NCBI RefSeq assembly: GCF_004799755.1
Contig: NZ_SLUB01000010.1
Span: 48,141 to 112,140 of the forward strand
Length of the DNA: 64,000 nt
DNA from: Bacillus timonensis
GTDB taxonomy: Bacteria; Bacillota; Bacilli; Bacillales; Bacillaceae_L
Reading direction: 5' to 3'
Part shown: piece by piece, positions 1 to 8,931 of the stretch
Position numbering within the stretch: position 1 is the stretch's first letter
Layout: each line of letters starts with the position of its first letter
The notes under the pieces: generated by a model
Database searches by the model: none
What the model was told of the DNA's origin: nothing
What the model saw: only the letters and a program-made list of their open reading frames with translations
Translations under genes and position numbers: made by a program

Positions 1-109
1 CATCAAATGCACGTTGGACTTGATAACCGGAATTTGTTGGAGGTGCAGATGCTAACCAAAACGGATTGGGGGATTCGATCCCTGCTAGATTAATTCGTAA
101 ATCTGCCAT
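1..109 (-). CDS. preA: PreA, dihydropyrimidine dehydrogenase subunit (5' end only)
   Basis: Only the first 36 codons lie in the window; the gene runs off the left edge. The protein starts MADLRINLAGIESPNPFWLA, which resembles the start of the PreA subunit of NAD-dependent dihydropyrimidine dehydrogenase, an FMN/iron-sulfur protein that reduces uracil or thymine to the dihydro form. The ATG at 109 follows AAAAGGAGG with good spacing. It lies 27 bp downstream of preT on the same strand, which is the expected partner and order. The assignment rests mainly on this pairing plus the N-terminal match. Hydantoinase-type genes may follow outside the window (inference). Confidence 0.8.
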   Translation of the reverse strand, partial: MADLRINLAGIESPNPFWLASAPPTNSGYQVQRAFD

Positions 110-136
110 CGATAAACCTCCTTTTGCCTATATTTA

Positions 137-1507
137 TTACGCGATTTCTGATACTGCACCAACCATTGCCTTATGAATGGCATATGCTGCATCCTTGCCT
201 TGTTGTGCAGCAGAAACAACCATTGCTTCTCCTTGGCCTTTTCCAAAAATCACATCCCCACATGCAAATACTTTTTTATTAGATGTTTGAAGAGTTTCTT
301 GATTGACTTTCACAACTCCCCCATCATGCTCAAGTCCAAATTGTTCGATTAGTTCTGTATATCTTGTTTGCCCAATTGCCTTAATCACCACATCTACCTC
401 TAAAATGAACTCAGACCCCTCAACTGGTATAGGACGTCTTCTGCCATCTTCTCCAGGCGCACCTAGCTCCATTTTGATGCATTCAATTGCTTTAACGCGT
501 CCTTGTTCATCCCCAATGATTTTCTTAGGTGCTGTTAACCATCTAAATTCAACACCATCTTGTTTGGCAAATTCATATTCAAAATCATAGGCAGTCATTT
601 CTTCAATCGTTCTTCGATAGAGGATTTTTACGTTTTCTGCCCCTAACCTGACTGAGCATGTCGCACCATCTATTGCTGTATTCCCAGCACCGACTACGAC
701 AACCCTGCTACCTAGAAATCGATCTGTAATTGGCTTTGTTTTTGTTTCTTTTACAAACTCAATCGCATCATAGACCCCTTCTAATTCTTCACCATCGATG
801 CCGAGGGAAGGGACCTTTGACATTCCAATTGCTAGAATGACAGCATCGAAGTTTTCAAGGATTTCCTCTACAGAAATATCCTCACCAACTCTCGTATTTG
901 TGCGTATTTTCACATCTAAGCTTTCAACTTGCTTAACTTCCCAGTATGAAATTTCCTGTGGTAGTCTAAAAGAAACGATGCCATAGGTGTTCAAACCGCC
1001 AGCCTTCTCTTCTGCTTCGAAAATGGTAACATCATAGCCTAGTAATCCAAGTTCTCTAGCAGCTGAAAGCCCTGCAGGACCACCTCCGACAATGGCAACT
1101 GATTTCCCATTTTTCTTACCCGGTTCAAATAGTACCTGTTCATTTCGGATAGCCCAATCCGTTGCATATCTTTGTAAATCACCAATCATGATTGGTTTGG
1201 TGGAGTGGTTTAAGACGCAAGCCCCCTCACAAAGCTCCTCCGTAGGGCAAACACGGGCACAACTTGCTCCTATAGGGTTAGATGTCATAATTGTTTTTGC
1301 TGATCCTTTTAGGTTTCCAGAAGCGATTTTTTTAATAAAAGTAGGAATGTCAATTCCAGTAGGGCAAGCTGTTATACAGGGGGCATCATAGCAATAAAGG
1401 CAGCGATTGGATTCTTCAATAGCTTCACGGTTCGTTAGGCCAGGGGTCACTTCATTGAAATTCAATTTTAAATCCTGATACGAAATTCTTCCGTTTGAAT
1501 GGCTCAT
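137..1507 (-). CDS. preT: PreT, NAD-dependent dihydropyrimidine dehydrogenase subunit (GltD-like)
   Basis: This 456-residue oxidoreductase has the GltD/PreT layout. An N-terminal double [4Fe-4S] domain carries Cys36, 39, 44 and 48 and Cys83, 87, 93 and 97. An FAD Rossmann motif GGGPAG sits at 141-146, an NAD(P)-binding motif VVVGAGNTAIDGA in the middle, and the C-terminal FAD motif contains FACGDVIFGKGQG. PreT passes electrons from NADH to PreA for reductive pyrimidine breakdown. The lone small subunit of glutamate synthase is the main alternative, but the adjacent preA start argues for PreT. It appears to be the first gene of its operon; a cre-like site lies 75 bp upstream of the start, suggesting carbon catabolite control. 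Confidence 0.88.
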   Translation of the reverse strand: MSHSNGRISYQDLKLNFNEVTPGLTNREAIEESNRCLYCYDAPCITACPTGIDIPTFIKKIASGNLKGSAKTIMTSNPIGASCARVCPTEELCEGACVLNHSTKPIMIGDLQRYATDWAIRNEQVLFEPGKKNGKSVAIVGGGPAGLSAARELGLLGYDVTIFEAEEKAGGLNTYGIVSFRLPQEISYWEVKQVESLDVKIRTNTRVGEDISVEEILENFDAVILAIGMSKVPSLGIDGEELEGVYDAIEFVKETKTKPITDRFLGSRVVVVGAGNTAIDGATCSVRLGAENVKILYRRTIEEMTAYDFEYEFAKQDGVEFRWLTAPKKIIGDEQGRVKAIECIKMELGAPGEDGRRRPIPVEGSEFILEVDVVIKAIGQTRYTELIEQFGLEHDGGVVKVNQETLQTSNKKVFACGDVIFGKGQGEAMVVSAAQQGKDAAYAIHKAMVGAVSEIA

Positions 1508-1581
1508 AGATTTACCTCCTTCTTATAGTAAAAATTGCAAATGACAGAGGCACTTATTTGCAATTTTATAAACCCTTTAAA

Positions 1582-1598
1582 TAGAAAGCGTTTTCAAA
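1582..1598 (-). promoter_or_regulatory. Candidate cre site (CcpA operator) upstream of preT
   Basis: The plus strand reads TAGAAAGCGTTTTCAAA. This matches the CcpA consensus WTGNAARCGNWWWCAWW at every position except the second (A for T). It lies 75 bp upstream of the preT start in the 315-bp gap between preT and the next gene, which otherwise holds only a terminator hairpin. Catabolite repression of the pyrimidine-reduction operon is an inference. Confidence 0.5.
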
Positions 1599-1734
1599 AC
1601 ATACCACTATTTACTTCAGAAATATAAACTATTGTCCTAAAAAAATGAACTTTGTGTCTATTTTACTTTCTTCCAGGTATGAATGCATTATACAGAATGT
1701 TAAAAGATATAAGCTGTTTTCCACTCATAATGTA

Positions 1735-1791
1735 AAAAAGAGCAATAGATTTGAATCACAACTAAGTGACTTTCAAACCTACGCTCTTTTT
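1735..1791 (-). terminator. Rho-independent terminator of the 119-residue gene
   Basis: The outer arms AAAAAGAGC and GCTCTTTTT enclose an inner stem (TTTGAA, TCAC pairing with GTGA, TTTCAAA). On the minus strand it ends in a run of U, 32 bp after the stop of the gene at 1823-2182. Confidence 0.6.
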
Positions 1792-1822
1792 AACATTTCC
1801 GTTTTCCACTCATTTCGTGGAA

Positions 1823-2182
1823 CTATTTTGCATTTGCTTCCCTATAGATCCATTCATTTACTGTCAAACTATACTTATCAAAAAATTCACTCTTAAAAGA
1901 TTCCCACTCACCTAGGGATTCATAATATTTAGCCATCGTATTTTTCTTCCCAACCTTTTTGCCTCTAACCGTAAAGTCCTTTGATGGATAGTGGTGAACA
2001 TCTCCATTTTTTTTCAGTTTTAAAGGTATAATCACGGAAAAATCAAAACCCATTTTTTTATCACGTACAACCATCTTCTTGGTGACATTGTTTTCCTGCC
2101 TATCGATAACCTGTGTCAAACAAAGAGCTCGCTCATTCTCAAACGCAAATTTGTTAGAACCCTTACTTTTAATGTTAATCAT
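1823..2182 (-). CDS. Conserved-looking hypothetical protein, 119 aa
   Basis: I do not recognise this family. It is a small, basic, soluble protein with no signal peptide or membrane segment. The N-terminal half contains beta-strand-like stretches (KMGFDFSVIIPLKL) and the C-terminal 40 residues look helical, with several aromatic residues. The ATG at 2182 follows GAGGAGG with 9-nt spacing, so expression is credible. It is monocistronic: its own terminator lies downstream, and the upstream neighbour ends in a separate terminator at 2275-2309. Codon use and base composition look like those of its neighbours. No function can be proposed. Confidence 0.6.
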   Translation of the reverse strand: MINIKSKGSNKFAFENERALCLTQVIDRQENNVTKKMVVRDKKMGFDFSVIIPLKLKKNGDVHHYPSKDFTVRGKKVGKKNTMAKYYESLGEWESFKSEFFDKYSLTVNEWIYREANAK

Positions 2183-2274
2183 TTTATCCGTCCTCCTCAG
2201 GTAGGTACTCCTCTAATCATAACACATTAAAAATTTTTAGCTAATTTATGTAAAAAAGTCGATCTCGCCAAAAA

Positions 2275-2309
2275 GGAAAAAAGGATGAAATCGATTTGAT
2301 TTCATCCTT
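2275..2309 (-). terminator. Rho-independent terminator of the DUF5667 gene
   Basis: A perfect 12-bp stem (AAGGATGAAATC pairing with GATTTCATCCTT, loop of 5) is followed on the minus strand by a U run. It lies 27 bp beyond the stop codon of the gene at 2336-3580. Confidence 0.85.
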
Positions 2310-2335
2310 CTAAAAGATAGTCCGTTACTTAGATT

Positions 2336-3580
2336 TTAGTTTTTTCCATTACCGTTGCCATTGTTTCCTTGGCCGTTATTGTTTCCATTGTTTCCTTGAC
2401 TATTAGCCTTGTTCTTACCTGCATTGTGATTTTGGTGATTTTGCTTGTGTTCTTTAGCCTTTTGTTGTTTCTCAGCTTTTTTCTCTTGTGCTTGTTGTTG
2501 CTTTTCTTGCGCTTTTTGCTGAGCCTGTTCACGCTTTTCATTTACTTTTTCTTGTTTCTTTTCTACTACAGGAACAGGAGCAGCTACTACAGGTTGAACC
2601 TCTGTTTCAGTTGTTTCCGTTTCTTCTACTACTGGTTCTGTCGCAACTTCTTCAACTACGACTTCTTGCTCTACGACCGGTTCTTCAGTTGGTTCTTCAA
2701 CCGCTTTTTCTTCTTTGTGTTTAGCAGCAAATCTTTTTGCTTTTTTCTCTAGTTTCGCAAGTTTTTTATCTAATTTAGCAAATGATTTTTGAATATTTTT
2801 CATTAATGCTTGTTGAGCAGTTGGATTTTTAACCTTTGCTAAAGCAGCAGATAATGCATCAATGTTATTTGCAAGCTTTACTTCTACTTCTGTTTTCTCA
2901 GAATCCTCAACTACAGTTTCTTTTACATCATCTTCTGCCACAACTTCTTCAGTATCAGCTGTTTCATCTTCAACTGCCTCTTCTTCTGTAACCTCTGTTT
3001 CTTCAGTTGCAGGCTCTTCTGACTCTGTTAAATTTTCTGTTGCAGATTCCTGAGTTTCGATTGCTTTTTGAAGAAGTTCTTCAGCTTCTTCTGTTTTACC
3101 CTCAGCAAATAGAGCATTTGCTTCAGCAATACGCTCAGCCGCAAAATCAGCTAATAGTTTTGCTTCCTTATAATCATCAACAGTGACTGCAAGACGTACT
3201 TTTTCAATCATAATTTTTACAAAATAAAAGAAATCGCCAGGTACTAAAGAAGGTGCTTCTTCAGCTTGAACTTCCTCTTCAGTTTCCTCTTCTTCTGCAA
3301 CTTCTCCATCTTCTGTTGCCACTTCTTCAGTAGCGTCTTCCTCACTTACTTCTTCACCTTCAGTTACTTCCTCAGTTGCTTCTTCACTTAAGTTATCTTC
3401 GATTACTTCTTCCTCAGCTACGACATCTTCAGCCGTACCGTAATTAACCGGAATTTCTTCAACACCTGTTTCTTGTGTTCCGTCTTCGTTAGCAAATGCA
3501 GCAGGTGTTGCCAATGAAAGAATAAGTGCTGATGCTACTGTACCGCTAATGATAGACTTCTTGAATTTGTGCTTTGTCAT
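2336..3580 (-). CDS. Secreted DUF5667-domain protein, acidic, Asn/Gly-rich tail
   Basis: A 414-residue exported protein. Residues 1-30 form a Sec signal peptide (basic start, hydrophobic core, cleavage near AAFA). Residues 31-110 are very rich in Glu, Val and Thr. Residues 111-180, beginning LVPGDFFYFVKIMIEKV, match the DUF5667 pattern (PGD-aromatic-YFxK followed by helical AEERxAEA-type repeats). A second acidic stretch and a Lys/Gln-rich coiled segment follow. The last 35 residues are almost only Asn, Gly, Lys and Gln. The low-complexity composition suggests an extracellular, perhaps envelope-associated, protein. No catalytic motif is visible and the molecular role of DUF5667 is not known to me. 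Monocistronic, with a strong terminator. Confidence 0.75.
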   Translation of the reverse strand: MTKHKFKKSIISGTVASALILSLATPAAFANEDGTQETGVEEIPVNYGTAEDVVAEEEVIEDNLSEEATEEVTEGEEVSEEDATEEVATEDGEVAEEEETEEEVQAEEAPSLVPGDFFYFVKIMIEKVRLAVTVDDYKEAKLLADFAAERIAEANALFAEGKTEEAEELLQKAIETQESATENLTESEEPATEETEVTEEEAVEDETADTEEVVAEDDVKETVVEDSEKTEVEVKLANNIDALSAALAKVKNPTAQQALMKNIQKSFAKLDKKLAKLEKKAKRFAAKHKEEKAVEEPTEEPVVEQEVVVEEVATEPVVEETETTETEVQPVVAAPVPVVEKKQEKVNEKREQAQQKAQEKQQQAQEKKAEKQQKAKEHKQNHQNHNAGKNKANSQGNNGNNNGQGNNGNGNGKN

Positions 3581-3704
3581 CTATTAGTTCCCCCTAATTT
3601 TGAATTACGATAAAAAACATTCGACGAAAGCTGACAAGTATATGTCCGTCTTTTCCTAGAAAAATAATATATGATTCATTAGTCTAATGAAATGCTAAAT
3701 AATT

Positions 3705-3736
3705 ACCAAAAAACCTAGTGCTAAGGGCACTAGGTT
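3705..3736 (-). terminator. Rho-independent terminator after mnmH
   Basis: A perfect 10-bp stem (AACCTAGTGC pairing with GCACTAGGTT, loop TAAGG) is followed by a U run on the minus strand, 16 bp past the mnmH stop. Confidence 0.85.
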
Positions 3737-3751
3737 GTAGTCGTCTTAACG

Positions 3752-4813
3752 TTAATTCGTAGGAGCTTTTGTAATTTTTTCAGCGATAAATTCTTCGATC
3801 ATTCTTGTAGCTTCTTCCACGTTTTTCACATGTAAGACAGTACTTCTGTCTTCAGCTATTTGTTCCGCCGTATAATGGTATCTCGGGTCATAATAATATT
3901 CCAATAGTAATTTTACAGCTGAATTGTAATCTCCGGTTTCAAGATCTTTTTCAATCTGCGCTGCAATTGGAGTGTGAATTCTTCTTTTAATTCGTTGGAA
4001 TGCCGACATGCACTCTTTCGGAAATTCCCAAGGCCGATAATCTTCTAAAATGTTTAAAACCCGCTCCTCCATTGGTAGGTCAACAAAAATATGATACCCT
4101 TGTTCTTTAATGTTTAGTAAAAAATCGGGTAATGTTGCTCTTCCAACTCGCTTGCTTTCAGCCTCCAATAAGACATATGGAGAATCTTTCAGTTCAAGTG
4201 CACGCTCCACAAACATCAGATCAAACACCTTTTGATTATGTGGATTTTTCCCAATCATCCCGAACACTGATCCACGGTGGTTGGCCATGCCTTCTAAATC
4301 CATGACCGGATAGCCCTTTTCTTGAAGATCATTTAAAATTTTTGTTTTTCCCGAACCTGTATATCCATTTATCACTAAAGCCTTTGGCTTAAAATTGTTC
4401 TCAAGCTCTTCTAAGTTTTCAACGACCCAAGTCCGAAACCCGCGAATTCCTCCGATCAGGCGTTTTGCATTGATTCCCATTAAATCAATGAGTGTTGCAG
4501 ATGTCTTACTGCGCATTCCACCACGCCAGCAATAAACGACCTTCTCCTCCTCAGGAAGATTTGCAAACTCCTTGATAAAGTTCGGAAGCTTGGCAGATAC
4601 AATTTCAAGTCCTTTTTCCATCGCAGCATCTGGATTGATTTGCTTATAAACTGTCCCTATTTCAGCCCGCTCTTCATCAGTAAATATCGGGATATTAACA
4701 CTGCCAGGTATATTGGATTCGGCGAATTCAGAAGGTGAGCGCACATCAACAATTGCAAGTGGCTTTTTCTTCTGCAACTCCCTTAATTCATCAACTGATA
4801 TATCTTGAAACAT
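3752..4813 (-). CDS. mnmH: MnmH (SelU/YbbB), tRNA 2-selenouridine synthase
   Basis: MnmH replaces sulfur by selenium in 5-methylaminomethyl-2-thiouridine at the wobble base of certain tRNAs, using selenophosphate; geranylated tRNA is an intermediate. An N-terminal rhodanese domain (about 1-130) holds the catalytic Cys95 in the family signature YCWRGGMRS. A P-loop GYTGSGKT follows at 150-157. Length (353 aa) is typical. I place the start at the ATG at 4813, preceded by AAGGGAAG at good spacing; an in-frame TTG at 4831 would add six residues. It is a single gene with its own terminator. Its presence implies a selenophosphate synthase (selD) elsewhere in the genome, since none lies in this window. 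Confidence 0.9.
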   Translation of the reverse strand: MFQDISVDELRELQKKKPLAIVDVRSPSEFAESNIPGSVNIPIFTDEERAEIGTVYKQINPDAAMEKGLEIVSAKLPNFIKEFANLPEEEKVVYCWRGGMRSKTSATLIDLMGINAKRLIGGIRGFRTWVVENLEELENNFKPKALVINGYTGSGKTKILNDLQEKGYPVMDLEGMANHRGSVFGMIGKNPHNQKVFDLMFVERALELKDSPYVLLEAESKRVGRATLPDFLLNIKEQGYHIFVDLPMEERVLNILEDYRPWEFPKECMSAFQRIKRRIHTPIAAQIEKDLETGDYNSAVKLLLEYYYDPRYHYTAEQIAEDRSTVLHVKNVEEATRMIEEFIAEKITKAPTN

Positions 4814-4969
4814 TTTTTTTCTTCCCTTCAAACATATCTATCTACACTATGTCCACATTTTACACTCTCTATTATAAAACAGAAAAACATCATTGGCTTA
4901 AAAAATGCAATTACAATAATTTTTTGAAATGATAGAATTGATATAATACGTTGGATCGGAGGACTTTTC

Positions 4970-6076
4970 ATGCTTATACCATCACTTGCAAAAAAAATTA
5001 TTAACGAAGTACGCAGACTAATTAATGAGGATATTATTATTGTAGATATTTCAGGGACCATTATCGCAAGTACGGACACGAGCCGAATTGGCCGTTTCCA
5101 TGAAGGTGCGCTCCTCGCTAGTCGGGACCAAAAGAAAATGATCATTACAAAAGACATGGAAAGTCACTTAGAAGGTGTAAAAGCAGGTATCAATTTACCC
5201 ATTTTGTTTAAACAAAAGGTTGTGGGCGTAATTGGTATTACCGGAAATCCTGATCAAGTTTCTGCGTATGGGGAGCTTTTGAAAAAAATGACCGAGTTGC
5301 TAATCCAAGAGAGCTATTATGCGGAGCAAATCGAAATGGAATCCCGTGCACTTGAAACCTTTGTCTTTGATTGGGTTCAAGGTAAAGAAGAATCAGGAGA
5401 ATTTATTAAACGTGCGGAGCATCTACATATTGATATCGAACGGAAACGTCAGGTTGTTTTTGCATCTATTAAAAGTAACACAGAATTTCCAATTCAAAAT
5501 ATATCAAAAAGACTTCAGCAAAGCACCTTTTTAAATGAAAATGAGATTTTTGTCAGATGGGGAAATGAACAGTTTCTCCTCCTGTTAACGGACCGGTCAA
5601 AAGAACAAATCCAAAAAGCTCTTCAAAAACTAAAAAAGGAAATAGAAGCCTCTTTTTCTGTTAAGGTTTCGTTTGGGATTGGTAGTGAGCATTACCTGCT
5701 AAGACAATCTTTTGATGAAGCTGACCGAGCGCTTCAGGTCGCAAAACAGACGAATTCAATCCAGTTCGACGATGATTTAAAATTGGAGATGCTCATACAT
5801 GAAACGAGTGGTCATGTCCAGGTGGAATATGTTAAGCGGACAATCGCTAAACTTCTGGGCGATTATGATTTGCTCCTCACCCTTCTTGAATATACGAAAC
5901 AGAACCAGTCCATGAAAGATACCGCGGAGGCTCTTCATATTCATGTGAATACTCTTTCATACCGTTTTACAAAAATCGAAGAGAAAACCGGTTTGCACCC
6001 AAGAAATTTTGTGGATTTAACAACACTTTATCTCGGGCTTTTATTATTGGATAGATCCATAAAAATAGTCGAATAA
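4970..6076 (+). CDS. CdaR-family sugar-diacid/glycolate regulator (YsfB-like)
   Basis: A 368-residue transcription regulator. Residues 1-135 are a diacid-recognition domain (start MLIPSLAKKIINEV, then IIVDISGTIIAST and GINLPILFKQKVVGVIGITG). A degenerate GGDEF-like middle domain follows. The C-terminus is the PucR/CdaR helix-turn-helix (DTAEALHIHVNTLSYRFTKI). CdaR proteins activate genes for glycerate, glucarate or glycolate use. It stands directly upstream of glcD-glcF on the same strand, as in B. subtilis ysfB-ysfC-ysfD, but an intrinsic terminator separates them, so it probably acts on a distinct glcDF promoter. The ATG follows GGAGG at 4957-4961. A TATAAT box lies at 4942-4947; no clear -35 is seen. 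Confidence 0.85.
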   Translation: MLIPSLAKKIINEVRRLINEDIIIVDISGTIIASTDTSRIGRFHEGALLASRDQKKMIITKDMESHLEGVKAGINLPILFKQKVVGVIGITGNPDQVSAYGELLKKMTELLIQESYYAEQIEMESRALETFVFDWVQGKEESGEFIKRAEHLHIDIERKRQVVFASIKSNTEFPIQNISKRLQQSTFLNENEIFVRWGNEQFLLLLTDRSKEQIQKALQKLKKEIEASFSVKVSFGIGSEHYLLRQSFDEADRALQVAKQTNSIQFDDDLKLEMLIHETSGHVQVEYVKRTIAKLLGDYDLLLTLLEYTKQNQSMKDTAEALHIHVNTLSYRFTKIEEKTGLHPRNFVDLTTLYLGLLLLDRSIKIVE

Positions 6077-6104
6077 TCTCTCTACTATTTGTAGGTTTCT
6101 ACAT

Positions 6105-6127
6105 AGCGGATTCTTCCGCTTTTTTTT
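6105..6127 (+). terminator. Rho-independent terminator after the cdaR-like gene
   Basis: Stem AGCGGA pairing with TCCGCT around a 4-nt loop, followed by seven T. It lies 28 bp past the regulator stop and 37 bp before the glcD start. Confidence 0.75.
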
Positions 6128-6163
6128 ATGCTTATTATAAGTAGAAATTTTGGAGGCGATACC

Positions 6164-7576
6164 ATGATTGATGCACAAGCAAAACAACAATTTTTAAAAA
6201 TTGTCGGTACGGAAAATTATGATGATTCCAGTACAGGGCGACTCGTTTACTCCTATGATGCAACTCCACAATTCCAGTCAATGCCTGATGCTGTGATTTC
6301 TCCTCGAAATAAAGAGGAAATAGCGAGCATCGTCAAAGTTTGCAATGAATTTAAAATTCCAATTGTTCCCCGTGGCTCCGGGACAAACCTTTGTGCAGGC
6401 ACTTGTCCAACCGAGGGAGGAGTAGTCCTCCTTTTTAAACATTTTAACAAGATTTTAGAAATCGATGAAGAAAATTTAACAATTACGGTCCAGCCTGGCG
6501 TGATCACGCAAGAGGTAACAAATGCTGTAGAGGCAAAGGGTTTATTTTATCCACCTGACCCTGGTTCGATGAAAATATCCACAATCGGTGGCAACATCAA
6601 CGAAAATTCAGGAGGATTACGTGGACTTAAATATGGAGTTACACGTGATTATGTGATGGGTCTTGAGGTCGTTCTAGCAAATGGTGAAATCATCAAAACC
6701 GGTGGAAAGCTTGCGAAGGATGTAGCTGGATATGACTTAACACGCCTTTTTGTCGGTTCAGAGGGTACACTTGGTATTATTACTGAAGCCACACTAAAGC
6801 TGATACCTATGCCTGAAACAAAGGAAACGATTCTTGCTCTTTATCATGATTTAGAGGCCGCTGCCAAAACGGTTTCAAAGATTATCGCCAGTAAAATCAT
6901 CCCGATTACACTTGAGTTCCTAGACCAGCCTACACTTGAAGCAGTCGAGGCATTCTCGCAAATCGGGCTACCAACTGATGCAAAAGCCATTCTCTTGATT
7001 GAGCAGGATGGTCCAGCAGAAATTGTAAAACAGGATATTGAGAGAATCATAGAGATTTGCAAGGATGAAAACGCCGTTTCCGTGAAATCAGCACAATCTG
7101 AAGAAGAAGCTGATGCATTAAGGACAGCAAGACGTGCGGCCCTATCTGCGCTCGCACGGTTAAAACCAACTACTATTCTAGAAGATGCAACTGTTCCGCG
7201 TTCGGAAATTGCCAAGATGGTAAAAGCGATTGAAGAAATTGCAAAAAAATATCAACTCCGAATATGTACCTTTGGTCATGCTGGAGATGGAAACCTCCAT
7301 CCCACATGCTTAACGGATGTCAGGGATCGTGAAGAAATAGAACGAGTCGAAAAAGCATTTGAAGAAATCTTTGAGACAGCAATTGAACTCGGTGGAACCA
7401 TCACAGGGGAACATGGGGTTGGCGTGATGAAAGCTCCATATCTGGAGATGAAATTAGGTGCTGCAGGAATCGCTGCAATGCAAGCCATTAAAACTGGACT
7501 AGATCCCAATAACATAATGAATCCCGGTAAAATGTTTGCAAAGGATTCTAGAAAACGTGTGGTGGTTTCAAAATGA
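6164..7576 (+). CDS. glcD: Glycolate oxidase FAD subunit GlcD (YsfC-like)
   Basis: A 470-residue FAD-linked oxidase subunit that oxidises glycolate to glyoxylate. The FAD-binding-4 fold is at the N-terminus (IVPRGSGTNLCAGT, then VQPGVITQEV, DPGSMKISTIGGNI). The FAD-oxidase C-terminal domain carries GHAGDGNLHP and GEHGVGVMKAPYL. The start is set at the ATG at 6164, preceded by TTTGGAGG with good spacing; an in-frame ATG at 6128 lies in the preceding terminator's T run. It overlaps glcF by 4 bp. No GlcE subunit is present between them, which matches the two-subunit Bacillus arrangement rather than the three-subunit E. coli enzyme. Confidence 0.9.
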   Translation: MIDAQAKQQFLKIVGTENYDDSSTGRLVYSYDATPQFQSMPDAVISPRNKEEIASIVKVCNEFKIPIVPRGSGTNLCAGTCPTEGGVVLLFKHFNKILEIDEENLTITVQPGVITQEVTNAVEAKGLFYPPDPGSMKISTIGGNINENSGGLRGLKYGVTRDYVMGLEVVLANGEIIKTGGKLAKDVAGYDLTRLFVGSEGTLGIITEATLKLIPMPETKETILALYHDLEAAAKTVSKIIASKIIPITLEFLDQPTLEAVEAFSQIGLPTDAKAILLIEQDGPAEIVKQDIERIIEICKDENAVSVKSAQSEEEADALRTARRAALSALARLKPTTILEDATVPRSEIAKMVKAIEEIAKKYQLRICTFGHAGDGNLHPTCLTDVRDREEIERVEKAFEEIFETAIELGGTITGEHGVGVMKAPYLEMKLGAAGIAAMQAIKTGLDPNNIMNPGKMFAKDSRKRVVVSK

Positions 7577-8895
7577 CAACAATGAACGAACAACAAAAAA
7601 TCAAGGGAGAATTCCAATCTCGGATGGATCAGAATGAATTATTGAATTGCATGCGCTGCGGGTTCTGCCTTCCAACCTGTCCAACCTATATCGAATCGGG
7701 CTATCAGGAATCTCACTCCCCTCGCGGTAGGATCGCATTAATGAAGGCGGTTGTCGATGGTCTCATTGAGCCCGATGAAGACTTCGAAAAGTCGTTAAAT
7801 ATGTGCTTAGGCTGCCGCGCATGTGAACCGGTTTGTCCATCTGGTGTCAATTACGGACATCTTTTAGAGGAAGCAAGAGATATCGTTCATCAAAACAAAA
7901 AGCACTCATTACCGGTTAAGGCTGTAAGAAAAACAGTCTTTAAAGGTCTCTTTCCTCATCAAAATCGCATGCGAACCTTAACTGGATTACTTGGGGTTTA
8001 CCAGCGTTCTGGGATGCAAAAAGTCGTTCAAAAAAGTGGGCTATTGAAGTTTTTACCTGATAGCTTAGCGACGATGGAACGAGTTCTACCAGAGGTGCCT
8101 ACTTTAAAAGAACTCAAGAACCGACCATACCACCTTGAGCCGATTGGTGTTCAAAAGAAAAAGGTTTCCTTTTTCACAGGTTGCTTGATGGATACGATGT
8201 TCATGAAAACGAATGATGCCACACTGAAATTGCTTCAATTGGCTGGCTGTGAGATTGTCATTCCAAAATCTCAGGCATGCTGTGGGGCGTTACATGGACA
8301 TAGTGGAGAAAAAAACAAAGCGAAAGAACTAGCAAAACAAAATATAAGTGCGTTCGAAGAAATTGAAGCAGATTATATTATTACAAATGCCGGTGGTTGT
8401 GGAGCCTTTTTAAATGATTATGGCCATCTTCTAAAAGATGAGCCTAATTGGGCAGAACGGGCAAAAACTTTTTCAAAAAAACTTAAGGATATCTCCTCTG
8501 TTTTAGTAGAAGTAGAGTTTCATAAACAAGAGCTTTCCCTGCCTTCTCAGGTCATTACCTATCAGGATTCCTGCCATTTACGAAATGTGATGAAAACCGC
8601 TTCGGAGCCAAGAAAATTACTTCAAGCCATTAATGGTGCAACTTATATGGAAATGAAAAATGCGGATAGCTGCTGTGGGTCAGCAGGAATCTATAACATC
8701 GTCGAGTCTGAAATGTCGATGAAAATATTAGATTCAAAAATGAAAAACGTAAAAGAAACACAGGCAAAAACCATTGTCACAGCCAATCCCGGCTGTCTCT
8801 TGCAAATGAAACTTGGTATTGAACGTGAAGGATTATCCGATAAAATGCGTGCCGTTCATCTAGTTGACTTATTGCTTGAAGCAGTTGGGGAATAA
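7573..8895 (+). CDS. glcF: Glycolate oxidase iron-sulfur subunit GlcF (YsfD-like)
   Basis: A 440-residue iron-sulfur subunit that takes electrons from GlcD to the respiratory chain. Two [4Fe-4S] motifs of CxxCxxCxxxC type lie near the N-terminus (Cys26, 29, 32, 36 and Cys78, 81, 84, 88). Two CCG-type domains follow, with ACCGALHGHSG and SCCGSAGIYNI. Start and stop of the pair overlap (ATGA), so the two subunits are translationally coupled. A bidirectional terminator closes the operon. Confidence 0.92.
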   Translation: MTTMNEQQKIKGEFQSRMDQNELLNCMRCGFCLPTCPTYIESGYQESHSPRGRIALMKAVVDGLIEPDEDFEKSLNMCLGCRACEPVCPSGVNYGHLLEEARDIVHQNKKHSLPVKAVRKTVFKGLFPHQNRMRTLTGLLGVYQRSGMQKVVQKSGLLKFLPDSLATMERVLPEVPTLKELKNRPYHLEPIGVQKKKVSFFTGCLMDTMFMKTNDATLKLLQLAGCEIVIPKSQACCGALHGHSGEKNKAKELAKQNISAFEEIEADYIITNAGGCGAFLNDYGHLLKDEPNWAERAKTFSKKLKDISSVLVEVEFHKQELSLPSQVITYQDSCHLRNVMKTASEPRKLLQAINGATYMEMKNADSCCGSAGIYNIVESEMSMKILDSKMKNVKETQAKTIVTANPGCLLQMKLGIEREGLSDKMRAVHLVDLLLEAVGE

Positions 8896-8900
8896 AAATG

Positions 8901-8931
8901 AAAACAACGCTCGATTGGGCGTTGTTTTCTT
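8901..8931. terminator. Bidirectional terminator between glcF and the YdcF-like gene
   Basis: Arms AAAACAACGC and GCGTTGTTTT pair perfectly around an 8-nt loop, so U runs exist in both directions. It serves the two convergent genes and abuts the stop codon of the gene at 8930-9517. Confidence 0.85.

Noticed and set aside
6090..6103. TGTAG-N4-CTACA palindrome between the cdaR-like gene and glcD as a CdaR operator
   Set aside because: Only 5-bp arms, next to a terminator, and I know no CdaR consensus to compare it with.
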